NCBI RefSeq assembly: GCF_904848185.1
Contig: NC_051055.1
Coordinates: 17,379,104 to 17,443,103 of the forward strand
Direction of reading: 5' to 3'
Source: Acanthopagrus latus
Taxonomy: Eukaryota > Chordata > Actinopteri > Spariformes > Sparidae
Length of the DNA stretch: 64,000 nt
The notes beneath the pieces were generated by a model. The model saw only the letters and a list, made by a program, of their open reading frames with translations, made no database searches and was not told the DNA's origin. The stretch's first letter is position 1; every line of letters starts with the position of its first letter. Positions 1 to 22,971 of this stretch are shown one piece after another. A program made the position numbers and the translations under genes.

Positions 1-13
1 ATTGTCTTTGTAG

Positions 14-9186
<9,173 letters not shown>

Positions 9187-9578
9187 CCACACTCCGCATA
9201 CTTGCAAACACACACACTCACACACACAGTGGCCCAGAGCGAGCAATCGGAGGAACGGAGAGCGTTTGTTATAATTGGGCACAAGGAAAGGAAAGACTTC
9301 CCATGAGGGGATTCGGGAAGAGAGGAAGGACGTATTGGACGGTACTACCTCTGCCGGAGGTCAGAGGGAGGAGTGTGTTTGACTCAAGGAAAGACTCCCT
9401 CTCGGAGACGATGGCTGACGTTTTTGTTTTTATTGTTTTTAAAGAGATTCTAACGGAGAGAGGAGAGAGACTCGCTCCTGGGCGTGGATATGAGACTGAC
9501 TGGTTCTGCACTCACGGCTTCCCTGGACAAAGCAGTCCACCCCTCAACTCATCACTTAACGTTTACTGACCGACTCTT

Positions 9579-9625
<47 letters not shown>

Positions 9626-10246
9626 TGTGTGTAATGTACTGAGATGAATGTATGCTTTGAGAAGGGAGCTGAATTCCTTTTTGTTTGTTTTTTTTCCTTT
9701 TTTTATTTAATTTTGTAATGGATTTTGAAATTAACTCTGGTGAACTCTATGAAGAAGGATGCCTGTGTGAGCGAGTGTGTCACGCGTGAATGTGTCATGT
9801 GTGAGTCTGTTAGAGCCCCTCCTACAGTCTTGCAGCAGTGTGTGTCTCCCTCTGGTGTTACTCCTCGGCATTTCACCCTACAGACTTCTCGCTGAGGGAT
9901 TTCCAGAGGGCCGCACATAGAAAAAAAAAAACACGAGAGGACCGAACACGAGGACCTGACGTCTGCCCTTGGCAGAGATCTAGAAGATAGAGAAATATGA
10001 TGTTTGTGATATCTTGAGATTTCTATGTCCAGTTTTTACATGGTTTCGTCTGTTTCTACAGTCCTGTGAGAGTGCCACAGAGCAGTAACCCTAGTCTGTC
10101 TGTCTGTCTCTGTTGTCTTTAAAGGTGTTTAACATGCATACAGTAGAGCTAACACACACACACACACACACAGCAGACTCTGCATATGTAACTGATGTTC
10201 ACTGCCTAAGGTAGTGTTAAACTATAGGGAACTCTCCCGCAAGACA

Positions 10247-10297
<51 letters not shown>

Positions 10298-12441
10298 CTG
10301 TATACATATAGGAAAAGGAAACTTAAATCCATTTTCTCATATCTTCCTCTCAATGACCTCTTAAAAAAAAAAAGTACACTCCAAGGGCTTCTTTCCTCCA
10401 GTGGAGTGTGTGGATGGATGTGTGGGTGTGTGTGCGTGTCTTCAGTACTAATCCCAGTTATGAACAAACAGCTCTCAGATTGCCTCGCTGTTGGACAACC
10501 AAGAGCCCATAGCGTAGACTGACGGCAGATCAGCACATCACTGCGTCCGTTGGACAAAAGAGCGAAACGCTGCTTTTATTTTCTAAACAGAGCAGACTGT
10601 CCGCGCTCTCCCAGGGACATTTATCTACAGTAGGGAAAAATAAAGCCTGGAGAGCGGCTGTAAGGATATCAAAGAGAAGTCACCAAGGTGTGTTAGGAGC
10701 GTAAATCAGGGACAGGATGATAATTGTGAAGAGCTGAAGGGAGTGGAGAGTTGAACTGTGGATCACAGCAGAGCATATCTTAATCCATAATGACATATCT
10801 CACTTTGAAAGCTCACCTGCAGTAGTTCACTATTCATATCACAGTGAGGCAGACAGCTGAGCAGTTCCATCGGCGTGTCACTCTCATTCCAACCATCATG
10901 CTCTCTCTATTCTCCCTCTTTTTTTTTTTTTTTAATTTTCTATCACTCCTGCGGCTGCAAGTCAGAGCAGGAGAGGTGAGTTTCATAAAGGTTTTAACCA
11001 TTTGGGCTTCCTCCAGTGGAGGAGGGGTTTACACATAGGACACCAGCTCGTCTTTGTTGTGGACATGGAGGCGAGAGGAGGCTGTTGACTGATTTCATGT
11101 CTGAGCGAGTGACTGTGTGCTGAAGATGTGAACGTTTCTTTTCCGACCGCGAGACAAAGGGCAGGGTAACGACTGTTCAGGTGGTGGGTTTGAAGATAAC
11201 CGACATGTCCAGGCTTCCACACTGAGCTGATCCAAATGTAGAAAATAAAGGCGAAAAAGTTTACAGAACGATACCAGGAACCTGTGGATTTCTGCTTCTT
11301 CTTTTTGTCTGCAGACACACTCAGATACACACACTTTCTTTTCAGTCGCAAACCAGTGTAAATGTTGGCATTGAACGCCACTGTAAACTTCAGGTGAGAG
11401 CTGGGTGTAGAACATTACATATTCTATTTGTTCTGTTTTCAACTGATCACATGCCAAAAAGCATCAGCAGATTATCACATTCTGTTTTACATGGCGTTCC
11501 CTTGTAACTTGGCGATGAACTGAATAGTCCGCTGGTGAATTTTTGAGGTGAATATCCAGATTTGAGAGCGTAAAAGCAGAAGATCGGACAAATATCATTA
11601 TATTTCTATAAACAAATGTTGATTCAAAGACTTTTGACCAGAAACTCTCTGCTGAACGGTGCCCTCTGGAGGTTAAACTAAAATTACATTTACATTGACT
11701 GTGTAAATCCTTCCCTGCTGAGAAAACAAAAAAAAAAACAGCATATTGTTGTGTTTTGGTGCCAATGCTGTTTTTTTCCAGCAGGGTCGAGGCTTGACAG
11801 GGATCTCAATGCATTTCTCTCCTCACATATTGTTAGAAAATCTGATTTTGTTTACACTTTTTAAACTGCACTTGATTAACACCCATGTAGACTAGTTTGC
11901 AGTCGCCTCTGTCGGCCGGTTTCGGCTTTTCTTTGTGTTTTCTCAGCAGAGAAGTGTTGAGACCGGCTTGTCCTCATGCGTGTGCAGTGTGCAACCAAAA
12001 TACACGAAGACGCTCCAACAATAATTTGGTTTCAGGGGAAAGAGGAAGAGTTGGGCCCGGTGGCGACCACACGAGCATGGGTGTGAAGCGTGGCCACAGC
12101 TGCATGAGGCACCCATGGGTGTAAAAAGAAGAAAAAGAAAAAGAAAAATATAGTATAATCTGTTTTATCTTGCCACAGGGCTGCAGAGGAGGCGAGTGTG
12201 GGCAGGAGCCAGATAAAGTCCTGTGGGAGAATTGGACTCTTCTGTCTTTTTAACAAACATGACAGTGCGGTGAAGGTAATGGAGTCTGGCAGCAGACTCA
12301 CTCCATGTTTTGTGTTGAGTGGATTATTCAAACTCCTTCGCTTGATCTGCTGAATTATTCATTCGGCAAGGATTAGACCCTGCCAGAGCCGTCAGGAAGA
12401 CATATTAGACAGCAGCGTTTTGCATACACGTGTTTAATAAA
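9187..12441 (+). other. galnt1: galnt1 3' UTR and downstream sequence
   Basis: After the galnt1 stop there is no further coding exon. AATAAA hexamers on the plus strand at 10639-10644, 11244-11249 and 12436-12441 are candidate polyadenylation signals; the last is followed by a T/GT-rich stretch. The true 3' end cannot be fixed from sequence alone. The segment holds GT/CA repeats at about 9583-9632 and 10250-10295 and nothing else recognisable. Confidence 0.4.
10250..10295. repeat. (CA)n microsatellite
   Basis: A pure CA dinucleotide run of about 45 bases downstream of galnt1. Similar shorter runs lie at about 9583-9632 (GT) and 10149-10171 (CA). Confidence 0.92.
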
Positions 12442-14545
12442 GGACGCTTTTGTTTTCTGACCTCGTCTCCTGCATGGGAAACGAGACACTGGGATGTTTT
12501 CATACTGCGACCGTTTCTCATCGCAGATTCAATCTAGCTGAAAATTTTGCCCACCAGGAACGCCTTGGAAAGAAAAAAGAGGGAACAGGAAATGTCAGGC
12601 CACTGAGAGCCGAGACGCGAGGAAGCCAATCTGCAGAGTGATTTTCTCCTCGACGGAGATTAACCTGCCCCGTCGTCCAAGACGAGACTTCCTGGAGGAT
12701 GCACCTCCTCCTCCCTCTGTTCGCTCTGCGCTCAGCTGATTGAGGGATTCTGCCGTTAAAGGAGATTTAGAGCTGCGAGGTCTCAGGAAGACTCGGGTTT
12801 ATGTGCCGCAGAGCTCAGAAGAACTGTGCGGAGACTTTGATGTGCAGAGACGGATCAAAGCCGAGTCAGACTGCGGCCCGGAGGGAAACTAACCCGAGCA
12901 CGTAACGGAGGAACAGAGTGAATATCTGAAAAGCAGAGAGGATGTCCATCTTTAACTAGGTTGTTTTTTTTTTGTGTGTGTGTTTGTGTTTTATTGATCT
13001 TTGCTGGTGACATCAGCTTTCTGTTTGAATTATTAAGACACTGCGCTTAATCTCATTCATTTAGACTCAGATCTTTGGAGTGGATCGGGGTCTTGTGCAC
13101 TGTAGACACCTGCCCAGGGCCTCGGTGCCAGTCAGGGGGCCCAGACAGAGAGGGGAAAAGAACTGGGACTACCTGCATAAGTTGAAAGAAAAGCCCCATC
13201 TAAGACATCGTTCTGATGTTTATATATTTATGTTTTCTTCAAACAAAAAACTGATTCTTCAGATGTTTCACCGCATCAACAGTCAGGACAAAGCATCCCT
13301 TTTTTCCCATTTAAATATCTAGATCTGAATAATTGAAGACGTGCTGAAATAAAATGTAAAATGCACGCAGATGAAATAATACAGCGCTGTACTCTTCATG
13401 TGAATACACGACAGTAAAATCTGTCCCTATGTGAGGATTTATCACTTTGACAGTACTAACTTAAGAGGGTTTTATGAGCCACAGTTCTCTTTTTAAACTG
13501 CATTTTCTGGTGTAGTGCTTTCAGCACTGACTCTATATATACAGTAGGGGCAAATTGCAAAATACCTCTATTTTGCTTTTGCTATGAATGCTTTAACTAT
13601 GCTTATACTAATTTAATTTCAATACAAATTATAATATAAGCTTAATTCAAGTGAAAAGGTTAATCTTGGAAAAATATCACTTGGCTGTACTCATCACTCT
13701 ATACAAGGTTGCACTTCCTCTATTTCCTGCAACAACCCTTTGAAAACTCAGATTTGAAATGACTGTCATGAGCTGAACATGAACATCCTCCTGTGCTCGA
13801 CATGTTTGTTTGTAAGTTCACTGGAGACTTCGTTTGGAAGGCGTCTGGCTCCCTCGGCAGCCGTGCCGTCGCTTTTCCTGCGGCTCTGATATTTATTCGG
13901 TCCATCTGTGCAGCACCGCGCTGACACACTGACAATCTGTAAAGCCTTCACAGAACAGCTGACGCCGTCTGACTCAGCTCACACAAACAAACACAGAGGG
14001 GAAGTTTTGACTTGTATTCGTCCAGGGAACGTTAAGGTGTTCGAACGCATGCTCTTTCTTCTCGGTGTGAAGCCTGTTTTATATTCGTACAGTTCAACAT
14101 CATCCCACCTGGAAGCTGCCCGGCACAGCTCAATCTTCCACTGCAGGTGGAACGGTACTCTGCTTCAATAAGTGCTTGCAGGTAAATTAGTTTAGCAGCA
14201 GATGTTTGTTTATCAGTCAACATTCAAATCTCCCGGCAGACCTGCTCGCATGGACTGAAAATAAGAGATTTTCCTTCGATCAAATAAAAATAACCCCTCT
14301 TCAGCTGAGGAGTTGATTAATCGATTGACAGAAGTGGATCAACCTTTCTGATTATCGTAATCAACTCATCATCTTTGGTATTAGACATGTGGACCTTGTC
14401 AATTGTAAAGTGTTGTGGCATTATTCACCATTTCCCTCAAAGCTTGGAGACCAAACATTTGATCCATGAATTGAAAGTCATGAAAACAATCATCAATGCG
14501 GCCCGACCCTCCCGCAAAGAAGCAGACGACAGAACGAGATGTCCG
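12442..14545. other. Intergenic spacer between convergent galnt1 and tmem245
   Basis: I see no coding exon or RNA gene here. At about 14310-14365 a short stretch with TTGATTAATCGATTGACAG resembles part of a fish MITE related to the 59417-59590 element. The rest is unique-looking sequence. Confidence 0.4.
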
Positions 14546-15553
14546 ACAAAGCCGCCACAGTTAAAATGTTTATTGTGTCAGTGCATCCAGTAATAAAAGT
14601 ACCAAATAAAAACTACAGTAATCCAGTTAAACCGCTGCTGAACTACATGCTTGTTCCAACACAGAACACATCACAGCCCTCCCTCCCTCCTGCTGTCACA
14701 GGCAGCTAACACAGTAGCCATGTATGATCGATGTGTCACATTACAAAACACGATTCATCCGCGCAGCTCGTTCATTAAAGCTTCGAGCGATGTAAACTAC
14801 TATTTACTCTCTGTTCTGGAAAAAAAGTGCTCAGAGTGGAGTCGTGAGGAAGTGCAGGAGTGGACGAGGCCGGTAGAAAATATAAAGACGTTTCTGATAG
14901 ACGTGAGGTGCGTGAGGAGAGAACAAAAAAAAAAAAAACTGCTGAAAGAATCATGAACGACACATTAAGTTAAACTAAATAAAAATTCACCCGCTGGTTC
15001 TGTGGAGTCAGGTGTTCCAAGTTCATGAACACAAACCAGCCTTTTACTACAGACTCTACAAGAGCCTCCATGAGGAGAGAGGTAGGGAGTGCAAACACTG
15101 TGTAAACACAGCCAGGGTGGGAATCAGGGGCTTTGTAGATAAAATATCTTATCTTACAATTCACCGCACAGTAAGTGTAGGCATTTGTTAAACATTACAA
15201 AGTCAATTCAGGCACTACGTTCCGAGAGGTGATGTGATTAGCATCAACGTCTCCACCGTTCATAATCATAAAGCTCAATATGAGAGCGTTGGTCCATGTT
15301 TGGGATAAGAACGAACACTCGCAGCTCTAATATTAGGGTCTTCGGCGAGAGCAGCTGGCGCCATTTTGCTCAGAGAAGCGGCGCTGGTAAGTGGACAGCG
15401 TCATGGTGACCAGCCAAGACGCTGCCTCCTCTTTTCCCGGTTCAATGGGGGGCTGACTTCCTCGGAGGAGCTTCAGGGATGGGCAGCACTTCCCGTGAGG
15501 AGTCAGCCAGTAGGAGGCCGGGTGACGTTCCGCGGGGACTCACCCTCTGGCTC
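14546..15553 (-). other. tmem245: tmem245 3' UTR (probable)
   Basis: This sequence directly follows the tmem245 stop on the minus strand. An AATAAA on that strand lies at 14569-14574, giving a 3' UTR near 1 kb. No other gene signal is seen. The end point is an inference. Confidence 0.45.
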
Positions 15554-18500
15554 TCACTCACTGGTCTTCTTCAGGACTGAGGGCGTGGACTCTGCGAAGG
15601 TCCTGAGAGCGACGAACAAGAGGACAGTGAGGGTACTGTTGCATTTTTCTGAATATTCAAATCAGCATTCGGTGTCTCAGCTTCATCATTACCTCATGGG
15701 GTGGACCGGCCAGCTCGACTGCACCGGTGTCGGCGCTGCAGAGCTGGGGCTCATCAGCATGGCGCTGTAGATGTTGGCCGCAACTACCAGGATGCAGAGG
15801 AGGATGGGCCCGATGATGGCGCCCTCCAGACCCAGATAGTACGCGCCGCCTGCCACTGCTAGACCTGTCAGGTACGGGTGTCCACCCCTGGGACACAAAG
15901 ACAAGACAGGGTTCAGCACAAAGAAATGCCAAGAAAATGTGTTCGAAAATGTACGCGTAATGTGGATCTCATATTACTCACGCACCAAATGATTTCAGAC
16001 CTCCTACATTTCAAAACTCTATAGTCAAAGCTGCATCATTTCTGTCAGGGATGCACGATGTTTAAGTCATTTTGACTCGTTGTCGATGCTGCCAGAAGCA
16101 CATATTTTGTAGAAAACATCAATAAAATGAAAGAAATGTCCACGTCAGGACAATGCATACATTTCATTTCATTTTAAAGCCTTCATCGTCTGAAACTGAT
16201 GATGTGTGGATGTTATTGTGCAGTCTTAATTTCTGCACAAGCATGGCCAAAAGTCTGAGATTTATTTTCCAGATTTCACCTTTAAACAATGTACATTATT
16301 AACACACCTTTATGGCAGCCATTGAGTCTTGGATTTAAAAACATAAATAAATATGTTTGTAGTCTGTTTCCCCTTTATCCCAACTAGTCCTTATCATCAG
16401 AGATGAAGGATATGCAACAATATTTGACAGATTTGCAATATGAGTCCCAATTTTAGTGGGAATGGTGATTTAGTTGTTGAAGCATGTTTTCTTACACCTG
16501 GAGGACCCTTGGCATCTCTGTAGCACCACAATGTTTCATCTGTAACACTGTGCTGTGACACATTTTAATTTGAGCGTGAAATTTTCAGCTCCTAGGATTT
16601 GGAAGTTTCTCTCAGCTGTACTGCAGTTTCGATAATATTTAGAAAGTTAAGCTAAATTAAGTCCCAACTAGAAGGCTGCTATTACAGGAAACGATGTTCA
16701 AAGGGGAAACAGACTTGGACACATGGCCTGGCTAACAACAACAGCTGAGATGAAGCATTTTCCAACCCACAGTCTGGTGTTGTTTTCTATTTCAAACAGC
16801 TGACAGTTGATGAAATTGGCTCAGGCAAATGGTCACACTGTTTATAGACACTTATGTCGACAAAGCCGTAATCTGATACCAACCAGGGGGTTGGTTTGTT
16901 GACATTCGTCGGTCAAATGCATCTATGCAAACACACCACTGTCACACACACACACACACACACACGTACCCTGATATGTCAGAGTAGATGGCTGTATCCA
17001 CAAAGTATGTCGGGAGCAGATGGCAGATCAGCAGCAGCACAGCCTTGACGCCTTCGCCCTGCACCAACCACAGGTCACACATCGCCGGCACGGCGGCCCA
17101 GTACGTCCCTAGGAACGGCACCGCACCCAGGATGGCGGCCAGCGCTTCATGACAGGAGAGACGGACAGAAAGCGGGTGAGACGACACCGACTGTGACCGG
17201 GCAGCTGCAGGTACGCTGACAGCCGGTTCTGCTGTGAACACGCCGACTCACCAGAGGGAATGAAGATGATGTTGATGCCAAAGATGGTGTGAGTGAGCCA
17301 AGTGTAGAGGCCGTAGAAGCCGGCCATTTTCAGGGAGGCGTCGAACACTCCCCTTCAAAACAAACAAACACACACACACACACACAGGGTCAAAAATAAT
17401 ATCTGCCAGAAGTGTTTAAATGTCACTGCACACTTGGAAGGAGTTTTAGCATGTGTGTGTGAGACTACCTGATGGCTTCTTCCACAGACTGGCCTATGAT
17501 ATTTGAGGAGGGTCCAGGCTGCGAGAGAGGGGTCAGGCTGATCACCCATTTGACGGGTTTGTAGTATTCTCCGCTGGAGCTCAGCAGGTAGAAGAGAGTG
17601 GTGAGGAAAATCACCTGCACAAACACGAGGAGCAGGTTTAATGCGGCACGACTGATCCAGGTTCTCAAACACAGTAAAGAACGGAGTCCTCTCGTATATG
17701 CGGACCTCGCCTTCACTCACACATCACCGCCAAAGTATGCACAGCTAAGAATAATCGTGCCCTTTATAACTCGGATATGTATCGAGCTTCAAGATCCGCT
17801 GCGCATGATTACATTAAGACCAGGCTGCAGAGCTTGAGCGAGGACTGAGAGCTAATGTGTTCTAGGTGCTTCACAGCGGTCAGTGTTTCATACCAGACTG
17901 AGGGCGAAGTTGAGCAGAGCTGTGCCGCTGTGGAACAGGACCGTCACGAGCGTGGTGGTGGTGGAGAAGAGGAGGCCAACGTTTCTGCTCATCACCACCC
18001 ACAGAGACTCCAGGATCTACAAAGCGACATGGCAACAGTGAACATAACGTTGCATGTGATGTATGTAAAGCAAAATACATGCAAATCCTAAACCCGCTAA
18101 AAACTCACAGACAGCAGAGTCTCAATGTTCTCCTGCAGGAAGGAGGCGATGTCATTCCAGTCCAGGATGTCTCCCAGCCAGCTGTTCTGCCTCGGAGTCA
18201 TCATCTTGTGACCTCGGCCGCGTCCAGTGTGGGTGGTGTTCTGGAGAATGCACGAAATGTTTTGTATCTGAGCAATCCCCCACCCCCACCCACAGACATA
18301 AGGAAGTTAAATGGACTGGCATGTGCTCCACCCTCTTCACCTTACCTTGACAAACCAGGAGTGGTACAGTCTGTCCCAAAGCTCCAGAACCTGTTTCTCA
18401 ATCACAGCCGTGTGGTTCACCTTGTCTCCTAACATCTTATGGAGCTGCACAACACAAGGAAAGATAAACTGCAACAATGCTTTTAAGTGCTCAGTGAACA

Positions 18501-21424
18501 AATCAATAGAGATGCAAAAATGAAAGAAGTTCTGTTTTCAGCCTCGTTAATGAACAGGGATGCAAGAATATCTTCTGGAGTAAACATGCTAACCAGCTAG
18601 CCCAGACATGTCCACGTCTAAAGCTCCTATGCTGGTGGATTCTTCCATACTGCACCTTTAATTGATTCATCTAGAAAACAGTCGACAGTTTAATTGTTAA
18701 GTTATTTAGCTGCGGCCTTAATATATGATGTTTTCTTACCTTTTGTGTTATCCATTCTCGACCGTGTTGATAAACATTAGTAGCAGCTGAATTCAGAGCC
18801 TTCTGCACCACGCGAGCCTCTGGGAGCCAACTAGAGGAGGATAACGCAAGAGAGAGAAAAGACACAAAGTTTTCCATCGGATGAGAAAAAGAGAAATGTA
18901 CAAATAATACTAGAGCACACTGTCATACTTGGCCCATTCTGGATGGTTAGACACGGTCTCGTTGATGAGGTTACTGGTTACGTCGATGATGTGAACGCTT
19001 TCATGGTGCACCTAGAGAGATAAAAGTTACGTTGTCATCCAAGACGATGTTTTAAGAAAATAAGAGAAGCGGCTCAAAAAGGAACTAAAACGGTACCATA
19101 GCGGTGAGCAGCAGAGCCATGAGCAGCGTCCCTGTGACCAGGAGGAAGATGATGAAGATGCTGATGATTTTATCCAGAGATCGCTCCAGCCACACGACCA
19201 TCTGCGTACATGTAGAGAGGGAGGAAACAGAGGGGAGAAAGGGAGGAGACAGAGTACAGATACAAAGTCAGTGCGATTCTGACGAGGTTGGAAACATACA
19301 GTGATCAGACACATGGAGAAACCTGTGTCCTTCCCACGAGAAGAAGCCATTTTGGATCTAAAAGCTGCCCCCCTTGGGCCCTGAGAACAGTGAGGTAGTA
19401 GCCTGAGTTAACGAACAGCCGGGAGATCTCTACGCATGCATGCAAACATCCTTAAACATGGGAACATGCAAGTGAGAGGCTCAGGCTGTGTGCTTTTGAA
19501 TGCACGACTTTTCCCTCAGTAACTCTTTTATTTTAAAACTGTTGCAGACCTGCACGTCAGTCTTTCATCATTTCACTGTTGAAAAGGTGGTGAAATTCTT
19601 AACTCAGGTTTCTCGATGCTCCAAAACTGCATCAGCAGCCAACGTATTACAGTTTTAGTCTCTGAGTAAAAGGTCACAAGAAGAGCCATGTGTTAAAGTC
19701 AAGTTACTGGAGTCAATGGGAGGTTACTGGGAGAGGGTTTGTTAGTGGACACCTCTCTCCCACAAGGCCACATCCCCCTAATGGTTTGTCATTAAAGCTA
19801 TGGTGAAACAATATGGCTGTTAAGGCCCCACCCCCAACTACACAATATGACACAGTCCAAAATAAACTGTTTTTCATCAATATTAGTCATTTTCTTTTTC
19901 TCACCGCCTCTAAGAATGAAGCCTTACCTTAGACAAGAATGGTAGTTAGCCTGCTGACAGATTTAATCCAGAACAGCGATAAATTGTTTAACAAAATAAT
20001 GGAAACACCACCATCTGCAGGAACTTTTACTTTTGAAATAAGTCAATCAGACAATTGAAAAGCCAATATGCAGCTGGGGTTTGCTTTAGAAGGGTCATAA
20101 AAATCATCATCACTTAATACAACAACACAGCAGGCGTTAAACACTATAACCAAAAAAAGTTAAAAACTACAATAGCAAAGTACATATTATTATTCAGAGG
20201 TCACGGGAACCAAACACTTAAATGATTCTTAAAGGTACAGTTCATCCAAAAATTCAGTCATCATCTACTCACCCTGTGGCAGACAGAAAGTTGGAGAATG
20301 TTTCGTAGTTCACAAAACATTTCTGGAGCTTCGCAGGGCAACATTGTTGCGGACGAAATGTACGGAGCCATTTTGTGTTTTTAAAAACAGGTCTCAATCT
20401 CCTTCAGTTGTTTAGAAAAATGCCCCAACTCTGTTTCACTGTGACATTCCAGCAATGCTTTGTGGACTGTGAAACTTCACCTTCACCTGTCATGTCACAA
20501 AACCTGCAGTGAAAATGCCATGGCTCGAGAGCTTAACTTAATCTCTAAAGAACGACGTTGCCATTTTTCCCTTCTCTCCTGTCGTCAACAAAATTTCATG
20601 AAATCACCAAAGCTAACGATGTTAATCAGTCCCTCCATGAAACGTCCCTGCTGTGTTTGTAGCAATCGGATCCAAGCCCCTCTGAACACACTGAAGACAT
20701 GATTCTTTGAAAAGCAAATTGCAGTAAATGATGTTTTTCTATCAGGGACAACATTCAACAACAAATTCAGTGCGCTAGTAAGTATATGTGATATTTATGA
20801 GATATTAAACGCATGGTAATCAAGGAACATATCATCCAATGCACAAGTATTCTGGGGTGTGTTTTCAGTTTTGTTTTTTTTCAGTAAATGTCTAATATGC
20901 AACCACATACAGTACAGTCCTCATATGAAGCCACAAAAAGAAGTTAAGCCCTTCAAAATGTAAAATTTTAGCCTCACATTGACAAACTCTTAGGTGTTTC
21001 CATTGTTTTGTGTTTCCCCGGCTCCATTTCCCACCCGATAAAGCTCCTGAAGCTTAACCACGGTCCCTCGGGGAGACCATGGGCAGTGTTTCTCCTCCAG
21101 CGTTTACATCAGGCTCATCGACCAACTCATATCCAGAAACACTGCCCCCTCCTCCCGCTCGGCTCTGCTCTGTCTACGTCAGCCATCTCTCCATGCAGCT
21201 CATACACTCTCAAGACGAACCGGCCGGTTAATTCATGGCGGGGAAGGTACGGACGGGGGCCGAGGGACCAAAGAGTCCCGCCTCCCCGACCGTAGCTTCC
21301 TGTCAAAAATAAAAGCAGGAAGCGGGAAAGCAGCAGGAGGACAGACGGACAGACATGATGAGAGGGTGACGATAGTGGATGGGTAGAGTGCCAGTCCAAG
21401 CTACTACAAGGTGTGCTCACGCCT

Positions 21425-21470
<46 letters not shown>

Positions 21471-22925
21471 TATTTCTTGATCTTCCTCTCTCACACACTC
21501 TTTGTGTCAGTCTCTCTCAGCACACTGCTCCTCCGAGTCATTACCTGCTTGTTAAGCCAATGCCAGAGCTTGGGGAGGAGACAAAGAGACATCGGGAAGA
21601 TTATTTTTGGAGAGATCTGTGCAGCAGTCATCACATGTACCCGTGCGACAGGAACACAACCTCCTGAGGGATCAGGAAGTGGAGCGTGGCAGGCGGGATT
21701 TAACTAAGGACCATACTGGCAGTGTGCACAGGGCACACAGTGGGATGCATATTATTGTGATAACAAATACACAAGATAACTACATCCTAAAAGACATCAG
21801 GGGACCGACACCTTTCATTGGGAAAGGTGTGCTTTTTCAACCAGGCAGCTCTACTTTAAAGGTGTTGTTAAGCCATCACAACATGCAGTATTACTGAGGG
21901 CTGGGATTCTCTAAGCAGCCGACGATATGATTTGATCCCACTTCCGAGGGCTCAATAACATGATTTACTTTTCTCACCGTCTGACTACTTGCTACTGCTT
22001 TTAAAACATTGTGTTTTTGTAATGATCCCCGATTAGCCTAGCTTGAGATGTAATCATAAAGCAGTGACGCGTACGCTTCATGTTTACGTTTCGACGTCAC
22101 GTTAAGCAAACACTTGCCTGCTTACACATCCAACAGATACCGCTTAACAATGTTTGTGTTCGTAAAACAATACTGACTCTGTTTTAGCTCTGGTTCTATG
22201 GCTGCCAAATGCTCCACGTGTTCGCCGGTTCACAAGTCTGTCTGCCTGCCTTTTGGTGTCGGGACTGCGAGTGCGGTCTGCCGTCTGCCTCGTCTCAAAA
22301 AACAACACACCATCAGGAATAATTAAGGGATCCCACACAGTAACCAAAACCACCGTAAACGTGTTTGTCAAGAAAATGGTCTCGCTGTGCTCTTCAAACA
22401 ATGTGAGGATTCTTTTCTTGGAGAACACAATACTACACTACACACACACCTCAGGGTAGAGAATTCTTTCAAAGCTACCTGAGAATTTTTTCAAAGCTAT
22501 TCCAATACTTACTGATTATTTTATCCTATAATTTTTGTTCAACATTTATCAGCCAGACGGACACTAATGGATATACTGTGTACCAGAGGAACAGATGATG
22601 TGCGTGTGTGCCTGGAAGAGGATGTGAGAAATCAAAGATAGAGGAAACAAGGGAAACGCCTGCACCGCCGGCGACACCTGGAGATCAATCAGAGGCATTA
22701 CCTTAGTGTCGATGCGCAGCAGGAACAGAGCCAGGCCTTTGATCGGTCCTGGCAGCAGGGCCTCCTCTCGCTCACGTCCCAGCTTCTCCAGCACCGACCA
22801 CCACGAGGCGAGCGTCCGCTCTGCAAAGCTCTTCAGGCCAAAGTGGACCACCAGCTTCTTCAGCACCCACACTAAACAATCAATACAGCGTTAGTCCGAG
22901 TACTGCGGATCTGTATGTGAAAAGG

Positions 22926-22971
<46 letters not shown>

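Noticed and set aside
13080..13322. 80-codon open frame downstream of galnt1
   Set aside because: No homology is recognised and no splice structure surrounds it.
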